Shown in pieces: positions 1 through 8,312 of a DNA stretch of 64,000 nucleotides (the stretch's first letter is position 1; the number at the start of each line of letters is the position of its first letter). The position numbers were made by a program, and so were the translations under genes. The stretch comes from Listeria innocua (GTDB lineage Bacteria > Bacillota > Bacilli > Lactobacillales > Listeriaceae): positions 1 to 64,000 of the forward strand of contig NZ_CP117228.1 of assembly GCF_028596125.1 (NCBI RefSeq). The letters are read 5' to 3'. The notes beneath the pieces were generated by a model. It had not been told where the DNA came from and did not search any database. It saw only the letters and a list, made by a program, of their open reading frames with translations.

Positions 1-1635
1 ATGTTTGACAACGAAGCGATGTATCAATATAGCAGCGTGATCGATGCGGTCGTGCATGAAGGAATCACTGCTTTTCGGAAAAAGGGAAGTAAAGGCGTTT
101 TGGCTATTCGAGATCACTATGCAGCTGTCGAAGCAGCAAGCGAAAATCGTAAAGGCGTGCAATTTGTCGTTCGCGATAAAGGTCATCTGCAGATGGAGCA
201 TGGCGTCAAAGGGTTTATTGTTACGAGCCAAGAAGCGCTGCTGACAGAAGCAGATAAAATCACGCATTGGACACCAAACGTTTTTAGATGGGGAACATAT
301 ACGGACGATAAACGGCAATACATAAAAGGTTTTGACGAACAAAACTTGCAACAAATCAATACATTCGTGGTCGATGTCGATACACAACAAGTCGATGTTG
401 CGAAGATGCTGACGGCATCGATGAAAGTGCTGGATCAAACGCCGACTTTTATTTTACATACTACAGCTGGTTTTCAACTGTACTTTGTCCTAGATGCACC
501 AACGTTTATCAGCAATGCCAACCAGTTTAAAGGGTTACGCGTGGCGAAACGTATTGCTAAAAACATCAAACATGCGTTTGCGAACGAACTGCCAAACGTC
601 GATTGCGGATGCAATGATTTTGGTTTCTTCCGAGCTCCAAATACTAAAAATGTTGCCTTCTTAAATCTGGAGAGTAAATTTCAATTTCAGGAATTGATGA
701 ACTGGTCTAAGGAATATACGGCTAAAAATAATCGCCCAGGTCTGCAACTTGTGTCGAAGCAAGCAGCAACTTTTGATGCGACGCAGCAACCTTGGTTCGA
801 TAAAATCGTGCATTTGACGAATGTCCAGGGGCGCAAAGGGCAACTTGGCCGGAACAATGTTATGTTTACACTGGCACTTGCTTGTTATAGCTCCGGCAGA
901 TCCAAACAAGAGGCTTTAGATCTGCTTGATCAATTTAATAGTCGCCTGCAGGCTGAACTGAAAAATTATAAAGAGATCGAAAAAGTCGTACATAGCGCTT
1001 ATTCCAAAAGATATAAAGGTGCGAATCTGGAGTATATTGAATCGATCTTGGAAACGTACGATTCAGGAAGCGAAATGGAGCATTCTACGCCATTTATCTT
1101 TGCGAAGCCAGGGAATAGTGTGTTTCGGAAGCATAAAAAAGCGCGAGAAGTGCGAGAATATTCACATTTTGCAGAGTGGGAAAGTGATTTGGAAAGCTAC
1201 CTAGAAAAACAGATCACAGCTGGAAAACTTTACTTAGAAAAGTCGCAGCGCGAGTTGGCTGAAGAAACAAAAATACCATACGCATCCTTGAAAAAAGTCC
1301 TGAAGCAATCGAGCAAAATTATTAGCAAAGTACAAGGCAAAGGTCGATACGCGAAAACGTTGCTGACCACGATCGCGATTGTGACCGAACAAGCGATCCG
1401 TCATGCACTCGATCAAAAAAAAGTGAAGCAAGAAAAATACCGTGCATTTGTTGAAACGTTTGCGTCAGCAGTGGAATATGTGAAGGGAAAAGTCTACTCA
1501 ACCAGCAACGCAGAGAGCCTTTTTGTGCGTTCCAACGTCAGAGGGGATAGAACTGCCCAATTAGTGTTAGAACAAATCAATAAAGTGTACCAGACAAGTC
1601 CTAGCAACGATTTAGAGCGATCGCGAAGTAGTTAA
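1..1635 (+). CDS. Plasmid replication protein/primase (AEP primase + PriCT-1)
   Basis: Predicted 544-aa initiator or primase of the archaeo-eukaryotic primase superfamily. The metal-binding D-x-D pair lies in FVVDVDT (D125/D127), followed by a TTAGFQLYF strand (about 155-163) and CGCNDFGFFRAPNTKN (about 202-217), which match the later catalytic motifs of plasmid AEP primases. Residues about 277-345 (GRKGQLGRNN to YKGAN) fit a PriCT-1 domain, and the C-terminal third is basic and helical. The ATG is the first base of the window, so upstream signals cannot be seen. The protein ends in DLERSRSS. It could be an accessory primase of a conjugative plasmid rather than the Rep initiator; no iterons adjoin it on the visible side. 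Confidence 0.7.
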   Translation: MFDNEAMYQYSSVIDAVVHEGITAFRKKGSKGVLAIRDHYAAVEAASENRKGVQFVVRDKGHLQMEHGVKGFIVTSQEALLTEADKITHWTPNVFRWGTYTDDKRQYIKGFDEQNLQQINTFVVDVDTQQVDVAKMLTASMKVLDQTPTFILHTTAGFQLYFVLDAPTFISNANQFKGLRVAKRIAKNIKHAFANELPNVDCGCNDFGFFRAPNTKNVAFLNLESKFQFQELMNWSKEYTAKNNRPGLQLVSKQAATFDATQQPWFDKIVHLTNVQGRKGQLGRNNVMFTLALACYSSGRSKQEALDLLDQFNSRLQAELKNYKEIEKVVHSAYSKRYKGANLEYIESILETYDSGSEMEHSTPFIFAKPGNSVFRKHKKAREVREYSHFAEWESDLESYLEKQITAGKLYLEKSQRELAEETKIPYASLKKVLKQSSKIISKVQGKGRYAKTLLTTIAIVTEQAIRHALDQKKVKQEKYRAFVETFASAVEYVKGKVYSTSNAESLFVRSNVRGDRTAQLVLEQINKVYQTSPSNDLERSRSS

Positions 1636-1735
1636 CTTTTAATGAGCTCAATTGCCAAGTACTTATTTCTAGTTACTAGTTTGCTCTCGACCCCCTGGTT
1701 AAATTAATTTACTGATGTGAGGATGGTTTTTAAAC

Positions 1736-1900
1736 ATGAATCGAGCAGAGAAAAAGCAAAAACAACAGCTGTTACTCCAGCTGTCAGATTGTTATGAAAA
1801 GCATGATGCGTTACATGTGAAACATGAGGCTGGTACTTATTTACAATGTGCTACGTGTATGAGAATTATAGAGGTGACAGCTGCGATCAAACGGTTATAA
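1736..1900 (+). CDS. Small Cys-motif protein, split homologue of the 23.7-kb gene
   Basis: A 54-aa ORF with the SD-like GTGAGGA upstream. It contains LQCATC (CxxC, possible zinc site) and an acidic/His-rich stretch. It resembles the first ~60 residues of the 329-aa protein at 23695 (CYEKHDALHVKHEAGTY and ATCMRII against THEKEHEDHKEGTL and EICRQIE). The next gene resembles the rest of that protein, so this pair is the two-gene version of one fused protein. Function unknown. Confidence 0.6.
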   Translation: MNRAEKKQKQQLLLQLSDCYEKHDALHVKHEAGTYLQCATCMRIIEVTAAIKRL

Positions 1901-1909
1901 GAACCACCA

Positions 1910-2665
1910 GTGGTAAAAAAAACGGAGAAAAAACAGCTAAAGGGTAGTCATCAGGCCGAACCGGATGCGGTGAAGTTTGAACGTATGGAAGATTGGTTTC
2001 AAGGTTTTACGGTGGATCAGTACGTGCATTTAAAAGATTCGGGAATGAAAGATAGCGATCTTGTAGATTTGTTAGATATTCCAGTTGCTATTTTAAGACA
2101 TTGGAAGATGTTACATGGTTTAGCGAGTTATCCAGCAAGTATTTTTGAGGTAACGACTAAAGAGCAAGGGAAGTATTATTATAAGGCGCTCAAGCAGAGG
2201 GATTTGCGGCATCTTTTAAGACAAGCAGGAATCCAAGCACGTTCGATCACTGAAATTCCTGGCGATGAATGGGAATCATTTTATGTGTCACTGGATGGAG
2301 CTGATAGCTATACAACGCTGGGGTTATTGGAGCAGGAAGTAGTCCTTGGGTTATTAGCGCATTTAGAACCGGTTTTAGAAACACAAGCTGCGGAAGTTTG
2401 TGTCCCAGTTGGGACATATAAGGTTATTCGGTATGGTGGCAATAATGGGGGACAGATCGTGAATTTTGTTCAGCCTCATCGAGCTCAAAAAGTGAAGAAA
2501 GGCAAACCTGTGCAATTATTGGTCAAGGGGCGTGTACAAACAGCGATCAAGCCAGGTATGTATGTTGTCAAAAATAGCTTGAAAGAAGTGATGTGTTATA
2601 CATCTAAGGAATTTTTTATGCTGTTTGACTTGTTGCAGGATACGAAGTACCGCCCGAATGGATAG
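1910..2665 (+). CDS. Hypothetical plasmid protein, 3' end cut by IS3 remnant
   Basis: A 251-aa reading frame from a GTG; an ATG at 1984 is an alternative start and neither has a strong SD. The N-terminal third looks like a helix-turn-helix (KDSGMKDSDLVDLLDIPV then LRHWK), and the C-terminal part carries a PGMYVVKN segment. Both parts align with residues after ~80 of the 23695 protein (WSVEEIQRRYDIPDFFFKRW; PGEYVVKE). The last residue and the stop codon are supplied by the IS3 end at 2659, so about 10-15 native residues are missing. Function unknown. Confidence 0.6.
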   Translation: MVKKTEKKQLKGSHQAEPDAVKFERMEDWFQGFTVDQYVHLKDSGMKDSDLVDLLDIPVAILRHWKMLHGLASYPASIFEVTTKEQGKYYYKALKQRDLRHLLRQAGIQARSITEIPGDEWESFYVSLDGADSYTTLGLLEQEVVLGLLAHLEPVLETQAAEVCVPVGTYKVIRYGGNNGGQIVNFVQPHRAQKVKKGKPVQLLVKGRVQTAIKPGMYVVKNSLKEVMCYTSKEFFMLFDLLQDTKYRPNG

Positions 2666-3308
2666 ATGTCAATAAAGTAGACAGAAAAAAGGAATATTTT
2701 ATGAAGAATCATTTAGAAAAGCAAGTTCTTTTAAATTAGGTGATAAGAAGTTGTTTGCAGAATGTGGTCTTTTTGAATTATAGAATCCTTCAATATACTC
2801 AAAACAAGCTAATTTTACTTCTTCCAAAGAGGAAAAATTTCGACGATTAAGTTCTTCTTTCTTCATGTATTTAAAGAAAGATTCTGTGACGGCATTATCC
2901 CACGGGTAAGCAAGTTTAGAATAGGAAGGGATAAGGTTGTATTTTTCTTGGACCTGCCGTAATTCTTGAGACAAATATTGGGAACCACGATCAGAGTGAA
3001 AAATAACCGACTGCACAGGATTTCTAGAATGAACGGCTCGCTCTACCGTATCACAAACTAATTTTGCAGTCATAGAGGCATAGACATTCCAAGCAATCAC
3101 TTTTCGAGAGAAGATGTCAAGAATTACACAAAGATAAACAAATCCTTTTTTTACAGGAATATACGAAATGTCGCTGACCCAAATACGATTGGGTTGCTTG
3201 GAATGAAATTGCTGTTTCAACAGATTTGGACAAGTAGAAGAAACCGTCGGTTTTTGATAACGGAATCTTGGTTTTACGGTAGACATTTTAGGAAGATCCA
3301 TGGTTTTC
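2659..3308 (-). mobile_element. IS3-family (IS150-group) remnant, right-end part
   Basis: The segment runs from the terminal repeat TGGATAGATGTCAATAAAG to the point where IS21 copy 1 begins. Over this span it appears identical to the 3' half of the complete IS3 element at 19609-20877. The 5' half is not on the far side of IS21, so later rearrangement removed it. Confidence 0.85.
2699..3308 (-). pseudogene. IS3 transposase OrfB fragment
   Basis: C-terminal ~200 residues of an IS3-family DDE transposase. The catalytic blocks WVSDISYI, HSDRGSQY and DNAVTESFFKYMKKE are intact. The N-terminal HTH part and all of OrfA are missing because the frame runs into the IS21 end at 3309. Not expected to be active alone; the identical complete copy at 19.6 kb could act in trans. 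Confidence 0.85.
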
Positions 3309-3377
3309 TGTCAAGGGCCATATTAAAATGTTGGTTTTAGGCCACTGAAAATGTAAGTGAAAATCGTTTAAACGTTT

Positions 3378-4138
3378 TTACGATTTCACCTCTTTGTTTT
3401 CGCTATAACTCTTCATTCTATAAGAGGGCCCCGTAATTTGGATCAATTTAGAGTGATGGACCAACCGGTCCAGTAGCGCGTTGGTAAGCTTCTTGTTTCC
3501 AAATATTTCGGACCACTGGGATAGTGGGATATTGGTTGTAACAATCGTAGATTTTCTTTCATACCGCATATTAATCAGCTGAAAAAGTAAGTTGGAACCT
3601 TCTTTGGAGAAAGGTAAATAGCCGACTTCGTCGATAATCAACACCGAATAACCCGAATATTTTTTTAGCATCGTTTCGCTAGTTCCGCGCTTGTGAGCGC
3701 GGATCAAACGATTCACTAATTCAGTGCTCGTAATGAACAAACAACTTAAACCACGATCGATACATTCTAATCCAATTGAAACGGCTAAATGGGTCTTTCC
3801 AACACCACTATTTCCAATAAAGAGAATATTGTCATATGTGTCTAAAAAGCGTAATGTTAATAAATCCTGCATTTCCTTCTTTTTTATCCTTGGTTGAAAA
3901 TCAAAATTGAAATCATGGAGTCGTTTGTGGTAGGGGAACATTGCACGCTTTAATACCTTTTTTTGACTTTCTTTTTTACGATAACTAATTTCTTATTGGG
4001 TGAGCTCGAATAAAGAGTCTACAAGCGATTTATCACTTTTGGCAACCTCATCTAAATGGGCAGGTAGATTTTCTTTCATGCAAGATAAATTCAATTCGTT
4101 TAGTTGATTTAACAATTGATGGTAATGGGACATCATTT
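3378..4138 (-). pseudogene. istB: IstB ATPase of IS21 copy 1, internal stop
   Basis: IstB helper ATPase with Walker A GNSGVGKTHLAVS and Walker B VLIIDEVGYLPF. Compared with copy 2, one CAA codon (after ELTQ) is TAA near 3994, so translation stops after ~52 residues. The remainder is open from an internal ATG at 3941. It follows istA with the AAGGAGG ribosome site overlapping the istA stop, the usual istAB coupling. Transposition would need IstB from copy 2. Confidence 0.85.
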
Positions 4139-4143
4139 CCTCC

Positions 4144-5370
4144 TTATAGATCGTCATATGCATGTAAATTATCATCGACAAATCGCTCTAATTCTTCATC
4201 TTCTAAATATTTAAATACATCGGAACGCAAAATTTCAAGCGAGTCTTCGCGTTGATAATTAAGCGCTTTTTCACTTATAGGATGGGTTCGAATACATTTA
4301 TCCCCATACCAAACAAATAGATTGTCCCTACGAATATCTAACGTCACTTCTTTCCCAATATATTTAACAGGAACAGAATATTTAGCATTTTGATATTGAA
4401 CCATGGACTCCATCGATACCTTTCTCAGTAGACGTTTATTTCTAGAAACATAGCTGAGCAATTCTAAACGATGGATGGGAGCTAGTATGGGAAGCTCTTC
4501 CTTTAGTAAAACCCTCGGTTTGTTGTGGATGGCTTGTGAGACGGAGCCATTCAGATCTTGCATCAATTCATATATGATCTGTTTTAACTCTTGTACATCT
4601 GTAAATTCATAATTAAAGACCATTAAACGCTCAACTGTTCGGGCTAATGCTTCCACTTTCCCTTTTGTTTGGGGTCTAAAAGGACGACAAGCAATCGGAT
4701 GGAATCCAGCATCTTTCGCAAATTGCCGGAATTTTTCATTGAAAACAGTTTGTGTGAATTGACTCTTACTACGGTCGACAACGGTTTTCATATTGTCAAA
4801 CCAAATTTCTTGAGGAATACCGTTTCCGCAATATTCAAAGGCATTGACTAAACACTGAAAAACCGTCGGTTGTGTTCGATCAAAAGTGAGCTCTAAGTAC
4901 TTCATTCTTGAGTAACCAAGAATATAGAGAAAAATATTGAAATAAAACACTTCACCGTCTCGGCTAACCATTTTAACGTTTTCTTTCCAATCTACTTGAG
5001 CAGAAAGACCGGGTGTGGTCTCAATGCGAATCGTTGCTTTTTGTACTTTTTCTTCCCGGTATTTACGACAATAACGTTTAATCGTTGTATAACTCCCTTT
5101 ATAACCTTTTTTACCTAAGAAATAAAAGATAGAAGCTGCCGAACAATTTAATTCTAATTTATCACGAATAATTTCTTCAAAACCATGAAGCAAAGGAGGG
5201 ACCGAAGGTTTTCTCTCTCTAAGCTTATCTAAATCCCCCTTCAATCCAGCTTCATAATAGCGTTTAACCGTTCGATAATCACAATTATATTGTTTGGCAA
5301 GGGCTGCGAAATTAGGATGAATTTCATTCATAATGTGTCGTAACACTCCTTCTAAGACATCTTTTCTCAT
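4144..5370 (-). CDS. istA: IstA transposase of IS21 copy 1
   Basis: A 408-aa IS21-family DDE transposase. The N-terminal HTH is NFAALAKQYNCDYRTVKRYY, and the catalytic core has AQVDWKE, IWFDNMK and TKGKVEAL. It differs from copy 2 at one visible residue (Lys for Thr in AGLKGDLDK), so the two copies have separated only recently. Intact. Confidence 0.9.
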   Translation of the reverse strand: MRKDVLEGVLRHIMNEIHPNFAALAKQYNCDYRTVKRYYEAGLKGDLDKLRERKPSVPPLLHGFEEIIRDKLELNCSAASIFYFLGKKGYKGSYTTIKRYCRKYREEKVQKATIRIETTPGLSAQVDWKENVKMVSRDGEVFYFNIFLYILGYSRMKYLELTFDRTQPTVFQCLVNAFEYCGNGIPQEIWFDNMKTVVDRSKSQFTQTVFNEKFRQFAKDAGFHPIACRPFRPQTKGKVEALARTVERLMVFNYEFTDVQELKQIIYELMQDLNGSVSQAIHNKPRVLLKEELPILAPIHRLELLSYVSRNKRLLRKVSMESMVQYQNAKYSVPVKYIGKEVTLDIRRDNLFVWYGDKCIRTHPISEKALNYQREDSLEILRSDVFKYLEDEELERFVDDNLHAYDDL

Positions 5371-5472
5371 GATTCACTCTCCTTGGATAGTTTCATGAAA
5401 AAGAATATCAGATTTGTCATGTACCTACATTTTTGATGGCCCTTTTCCTACATTTTAATATGGCCCTTTACA

Positions 5473-5698
5473 ATATGATCATACAAAACGGGTTGAAGAA
5501 AGTGAATTACGTCCAGGAGATCTTGTCTTTTACACAAAGACCTATAATGCAGGAAGGCCAGTAACACATGTTGCTTTTTACTTGGGAGATGGCAATGTTT
5601 TTCAAGCAAGTGGAAACAAAATTAATTACAGTTCGATAAATAATAGCTACTGGAGAGCGCATTTATATGGGTTTGGTAGAGTGGCAGAATTTAATTGA
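5473..5698 (+). pseudogene. NlpC/P60 peptidoglycan hydrolase, C-terminal fragment
   Basis: Open frame running out of the IS21 end: ELRPGDLVFY, then VTHVAFYLGDGNVFQASG and a C-terminal GRVAEFN. This is the second half of an NlpC/P60 domain including the catalytic His strand; the Cys half is lost. In Gram-positive conjugative elements such a hydrolase opens the cell wall for the transfer channel, and the next genes are membrane proteins of that type. The N-terminal part is not found elsewhere in the window. Confidence 0.75.
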
Positions 5699-5713
5699 AA
5701 AGGAGTTTATTAA

Positions 5714-6302
5714 ATGACAACAAGTAAGAGAATGTTAACCATATTTATCTTAACTATTTTACTTTTATCGATTATTTCATTTTGTTTTTTGTACGTGCAA
5801 GCTAATAGTAAGGTCGTTACTCAGAGAGAGATAATTAAAAAAATGAATATAAATTTACGAAATAGAAACGAAGAAAATATCACTTTAAAAGAAAGAAGTT
5901 TACAAAATAGTGATGATTCCGATCAAAAAAATCCATCTTTTTTTAGATAAATTTTTTGGTGAAATACAAAATTATACGGAAAAAGATTATGGAAAAAGAT
6001 TTGATGGAATAGAAAATATGGCAAATGAATCTATTCTTCAAGAAATGAAAGGTGCTGGATCTGAAGTCGAAACGGCTTCCCACAATATTGAATTTGAAAA
6101 TAAACTAACAGGTCTGACGGTTTATCAAGACCGTGAAAAGCCACTCCACTTTTTTATCAAAATGGAGCTAGAATATCATACAAAAACATTTGAAAACAAG
6201 TCCTATTTTTTAGCGGAAGTAACGTTACAAAAACAAAAAGAGGATTACTTCATGACGAATTACACCGCTTTAGGATCGATTCAACAAACAACGGAGGCCT
6301 AG
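5714..6302 (+). pseudogene. Membrane-anchored transfer protein, frameshifted at A7
   Basis: Two overlapping frames look like one gene. Frame 1 (5714-5950) gives a TM segment at residues 7-29 and a charged linker. Frame 2 (from ~5925 to 6302) gives LFLDKFFGEIQNYTEKDYGKRF and an alpha/beta domain like the extracytoplasmic domain of small conjugation proteins. Removing one A from the A7 run near 5925-5931 joins them as DQKIHLFLDKFF. The cause is mutation, sequencing error or frameshifting; the sequence cannot decide. It has an AAAAGGAG site and is followed at once by the next gene. Confidence 0.6.
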
Positions 6303-6304
6303 TT

Positions 6305-7222
6305 ATGGAAGAAGGAAGTTGGATAGAAAAAATTCAAAATTTGAATAAGAAAGATAAAAAAATATTTCAAACAAACAAAATTCTTCGGTTTAAAATCGGG
6401 ATTATCTTATCGGCTTGTTTAGCTGTATTTTTCTTATCATCTAATTATTGGTGGGGAGATTATTCCCCGATTCAGCAAAGTCAGATTGGAGAGAAAGTGG
6501 ACATTAACGGCACAAAATTTATTCTGCAAGATTGGAAATACAATCCAAATAAAAAGTCCATGCGCATCAAAATGTTTATTGATCCGAACGCAACTGACAC
6601 TTATACCAACCTGTATAAAGTAAGTTTTGTGATGCGTGATTTAGAAAAAGAGGACTATGAAAATACACAAATTCACAGCAAAATATTGTATCAAGATGAT
6701 CGATATTTGGTAGTAGAAGTCAGCGACTTACCGGAGAATTTTCAAAAAATGGTTGTCTATGTGGATGATGCTAATGAAGAAAATAACGAAGTTGCGCTTC
6801 AAACATTTTCAATCAGCAAGAGTGATGATAATGAAAAAATGGGTGGCTTCTCCGGAGATTATCGTAAGTTGAAAAAAGTGAAAAACTGGACCAGTGAAAC
6901 AACGTTTGCCTACAAAAAAGAAGGACTCCGTTTTCAAATAATGTTCTTAGAAAACAACATAGCGAAGAAAGATATGCAAATCAAAAAGCTGGAAGAAAAA
7001 AAACAGATTATTCATGAAAAGCAACAAGATTTGGAGGCGAGCAAAACTCACAAAACACCGGAAGAACAGACTAATATCACTTATGAAATCCATAGCTTGG
7101 ATGACACTATCAATGATAATAAATCTTCGATATCGAGTAAAGAAGCGAATATCGCTGCTTTGGAAGAACAAATAAAAGCGATGAAGAACCAGATCCAATC
7201 ACTTATCGAGATAGGTAAATAA
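6305..7222 (+). CDS. Membrane protein with C-terminal coiled coil
   Basis: A 305-aa protein: basic N-terminus, one TM helix (about 30-48, ending NYWW), an extracytoplasmic beta-rich domain (about 55-200), then a Lys/Glu-rich coiled coil (about 220-302). It starts 2 nt after the preceding stop, so it is part of the same operon. It is the last gene before the candidate oriT. Probably a transfer-apparatus or surface component; I do not recognise the family. Confidence 0.6.
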   Translation: MEEGSWIEKIQNLNKKDKKIFQTNKILRFKIGIILSACLAVFFLSSNYWWGDYSPIQQSQIGEKVDINGTKFILQDWKYNPNKKSMRIKMFIDPNATDTYTNLYKVSFVMRDLEKEDYENTQIHSKILYQDDRYLVVEVSDLPENFQKMVVYVDDANEENNEVALQTFSISKSDDNEKMGGFSGDYRKLKKVKNWTSETTFAYKKEGLRFQIMFLENNIAKKDMQIKKLEEKKQIIHEKQQDLEASKTHKTPEEQTNITYEIHSLDDTINDNKSSISSKEANIAALEEQIKAMKNQIQSLIEIGK

Positions 7223-7620
7223 AGCTACGGTAAAACCACCGGGAGCATGTCTTAGGATATACGGTAAAACCACCGGTTGTAGGCTAAAGATATACGGTGG
7301 AACCACCGTAAGTAAGGAAATAAGACCTACGGTAAAACCACCGTAAAAAGCTTACAGCATGACCCCACCGTTTCCTCGCCTCTGGCGAGCCTCCAAACAC
7401 TGTTTGGGGGCAAAAACACATTATGCTCTTATCCATTTACTTCGTAAATTTGGATAACTCTTTTTAGACAGTGGATAATCTCAATAGATTATTCATTGTT
7501 TAAAAGAATCATTGCACTTGATTTTAAAATAAAAAAGAAACCGGGGAACCCGGGTTCGACCAAGTACGAATTCGCTGTAAGCGAGATCGTGCGGTCTTTA
7601 AACGAAGGGAATGGAATTAT
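7223..7620. other. Candidate origin of transfer (oriT) of the MobL module
   Basis: A 398-bp non-coding stretch. After the four iterons come hairpins: CTCGCC/GGCGAG at 7375-7389, CCAAACA/TGTTTGG at 7393-7407, a 12-bp arm TTATCCATTTAC at 7429-7457, GATAATCT/AGATTAT at 7474-7492, the perfect palindrome GAACCCGGGTTC at 7546-7557, and TCGCT/AGCGA at 7572-7584. Position directly upstream of two DNA-binding-type genes and the relaxase is typical of oriT. The nick site cannot be assigned from sequence alone. Confidence 0.6.
7226..7343 (+). repeat. Four iterons, about 34-bp period
   Basis: Four copies of TACGGTAAAACCACCG (third copy TACGGTGGAACCACCG) begin at 7226, 7260, 7293 and 7328. Each is an imperfect palindrome (CGGT..ACCACCG). 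They are direct repeats on about three helical turns, as expected for cooperative binding by one of the small DNA-binding-type proteins encoded just downstream. Confidence 0.85.
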
Positions 7621-7860
7621 TTGGCAGAAATAAAAATTCGTGATCTGGATGCAGCTGTCGTGAAGCAATTGGATCAAATGGCTCGTGAAAAAAAGATGTC
7701 TCGCGAAAGTTTTTTGCGTCAGTATTTGACAAGCATCGCCGCATTGGAAGAAACCAATCATCTTATTGGAAAACAAGAAGAGGCTTTCCAAAAAATGTCT
7801 ATGGGAGTCTTTGAGTTAACAAAAAATGTACAACAACTATTAACTGAAATTCGTGAATAG
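7621..7860 (+). CDS. Small ribbon-helix-helix-type relaxosome accessory protein
   Basis: A 79-aa protein starting at a TTG after AAGGGAATGGA. The pattern IKIRDLDAAVVKQLDQMA..KKMSRESFLRQYL matches a MetJ/Arc-type ribbon-helix-helix domain (strand, helix, helix), followed by a helical tail. Family knowledge: such proteins bind oriT and recruit the relaxase. It lies between the iterons and the relaxase, 11 nt from the next gene. Confidence 0.65.
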   Translation: MAEIKIRDLDAAVVKQLDQMAREKKMSRESFLRQYLTSIAALEETNHLIGKQEEAFQKMSMGVFELTKNVQQLLTEIRE

Positions 7861-7871
7861 GAGGATATAAC

Positions 7872-8312
7872 ATGGCTAGAAAAGAATTTGATATGAAGAG
7901 TGAATCGAAAGAAATTATGATGAAAGCAAAAAAAAGATATGGACTTAGATCTGATTCTGAAACAATTAATTTTATCATCCATATGTTTTCGGAAAAAGAG
8001 AGGGAACAAGCAATCTTTGAAGTGATGAGAGATCAATATGCAGATTCAAAAAAATTATTTGATCGAATTCGATTAGGTGTGAATAATGCTGAGAAAGGCA
8101 CACAAGTTGTCAAAGAAATGTTAAACAACTACTTCTTATTCAATCACGAACCAGAAGAAGCTTTCTTCCCAATCGAAAAAGATAAACATTTTATTACAGG
8201 GAAAGCAGAAGAAGAAGTGCAACGTCGATTTAAAATCATGCGTGATCAAAAGAAAGAAGCGAGCAGAAAAAAACAAAATGTTCCAGTAGTACCGGAGCCG
8301 ATCCATGAGTAA
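7872..8312 (+). CDS. Putative relaxosome protein upstream of relaxase
   Basis: A 146-aa basic helical protein with an AGGAGG site. Residues about 8-40 (ESKEIMMKAKKRYGLRSDSETINFIIH) suggest another ribbon-helix-helix fold. Its 3' end overlaps the relaxase start by 8 nt, so the two are translationally coupled. A role as oriT-binding or relaxase-loading factor is inferred from position. Confidence 0.55.
   Translation: MARKEFDMKSESKEIMMKAKKRYGLRSDSETINFIIHMFSEKEREQAIFEVMRDQYADSKKLFDRIRLGVNNAEKGTQVVKEMLNNYFLFNHEPEEAFFPIEKDKHFITGKAEEEVQRRFKIMRDQKKEASRKKQNVPVVPEPIHE

Larger units (their letters stand above)
3309..5472 (-). mobile_element. IS21-family element, copy 1 (istB nonsense-mutated)
   Basis: A 2164-bp element with ends TGTCAAGGGCCATATTAAAA and, inverted, TGTAAAGGGCCATATTAAAA. 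Subterminal repeats of AGGGCCAT..AAATGT are visible at both ends. It carries istA and istB on the minus strand. It has the same length as copy 2 (14647-16810) and is nearly identical to it. No flanking duplication is seen: the left flank is IS3, the right flank is an NlpC/P60 gene fragment. Confidence 0.9.

Noticed and set aside
5925..5945. Programmed frameshift joining the 5714 and 5910 frames
   Set aside because: The A7 run requires a +1 shift (skipping one base) without a known stimulator; a one-base insertion or read error is simpler.
7226..7343. Regular ~34-bp repeats that could suggest a CRISPR array
   Set aside because: The repeat unit is only 16 bp and palindromic, the 17-19 bp intervals are too short for spacers, there are only four copies, and no cas genes are present; iterons fit better.
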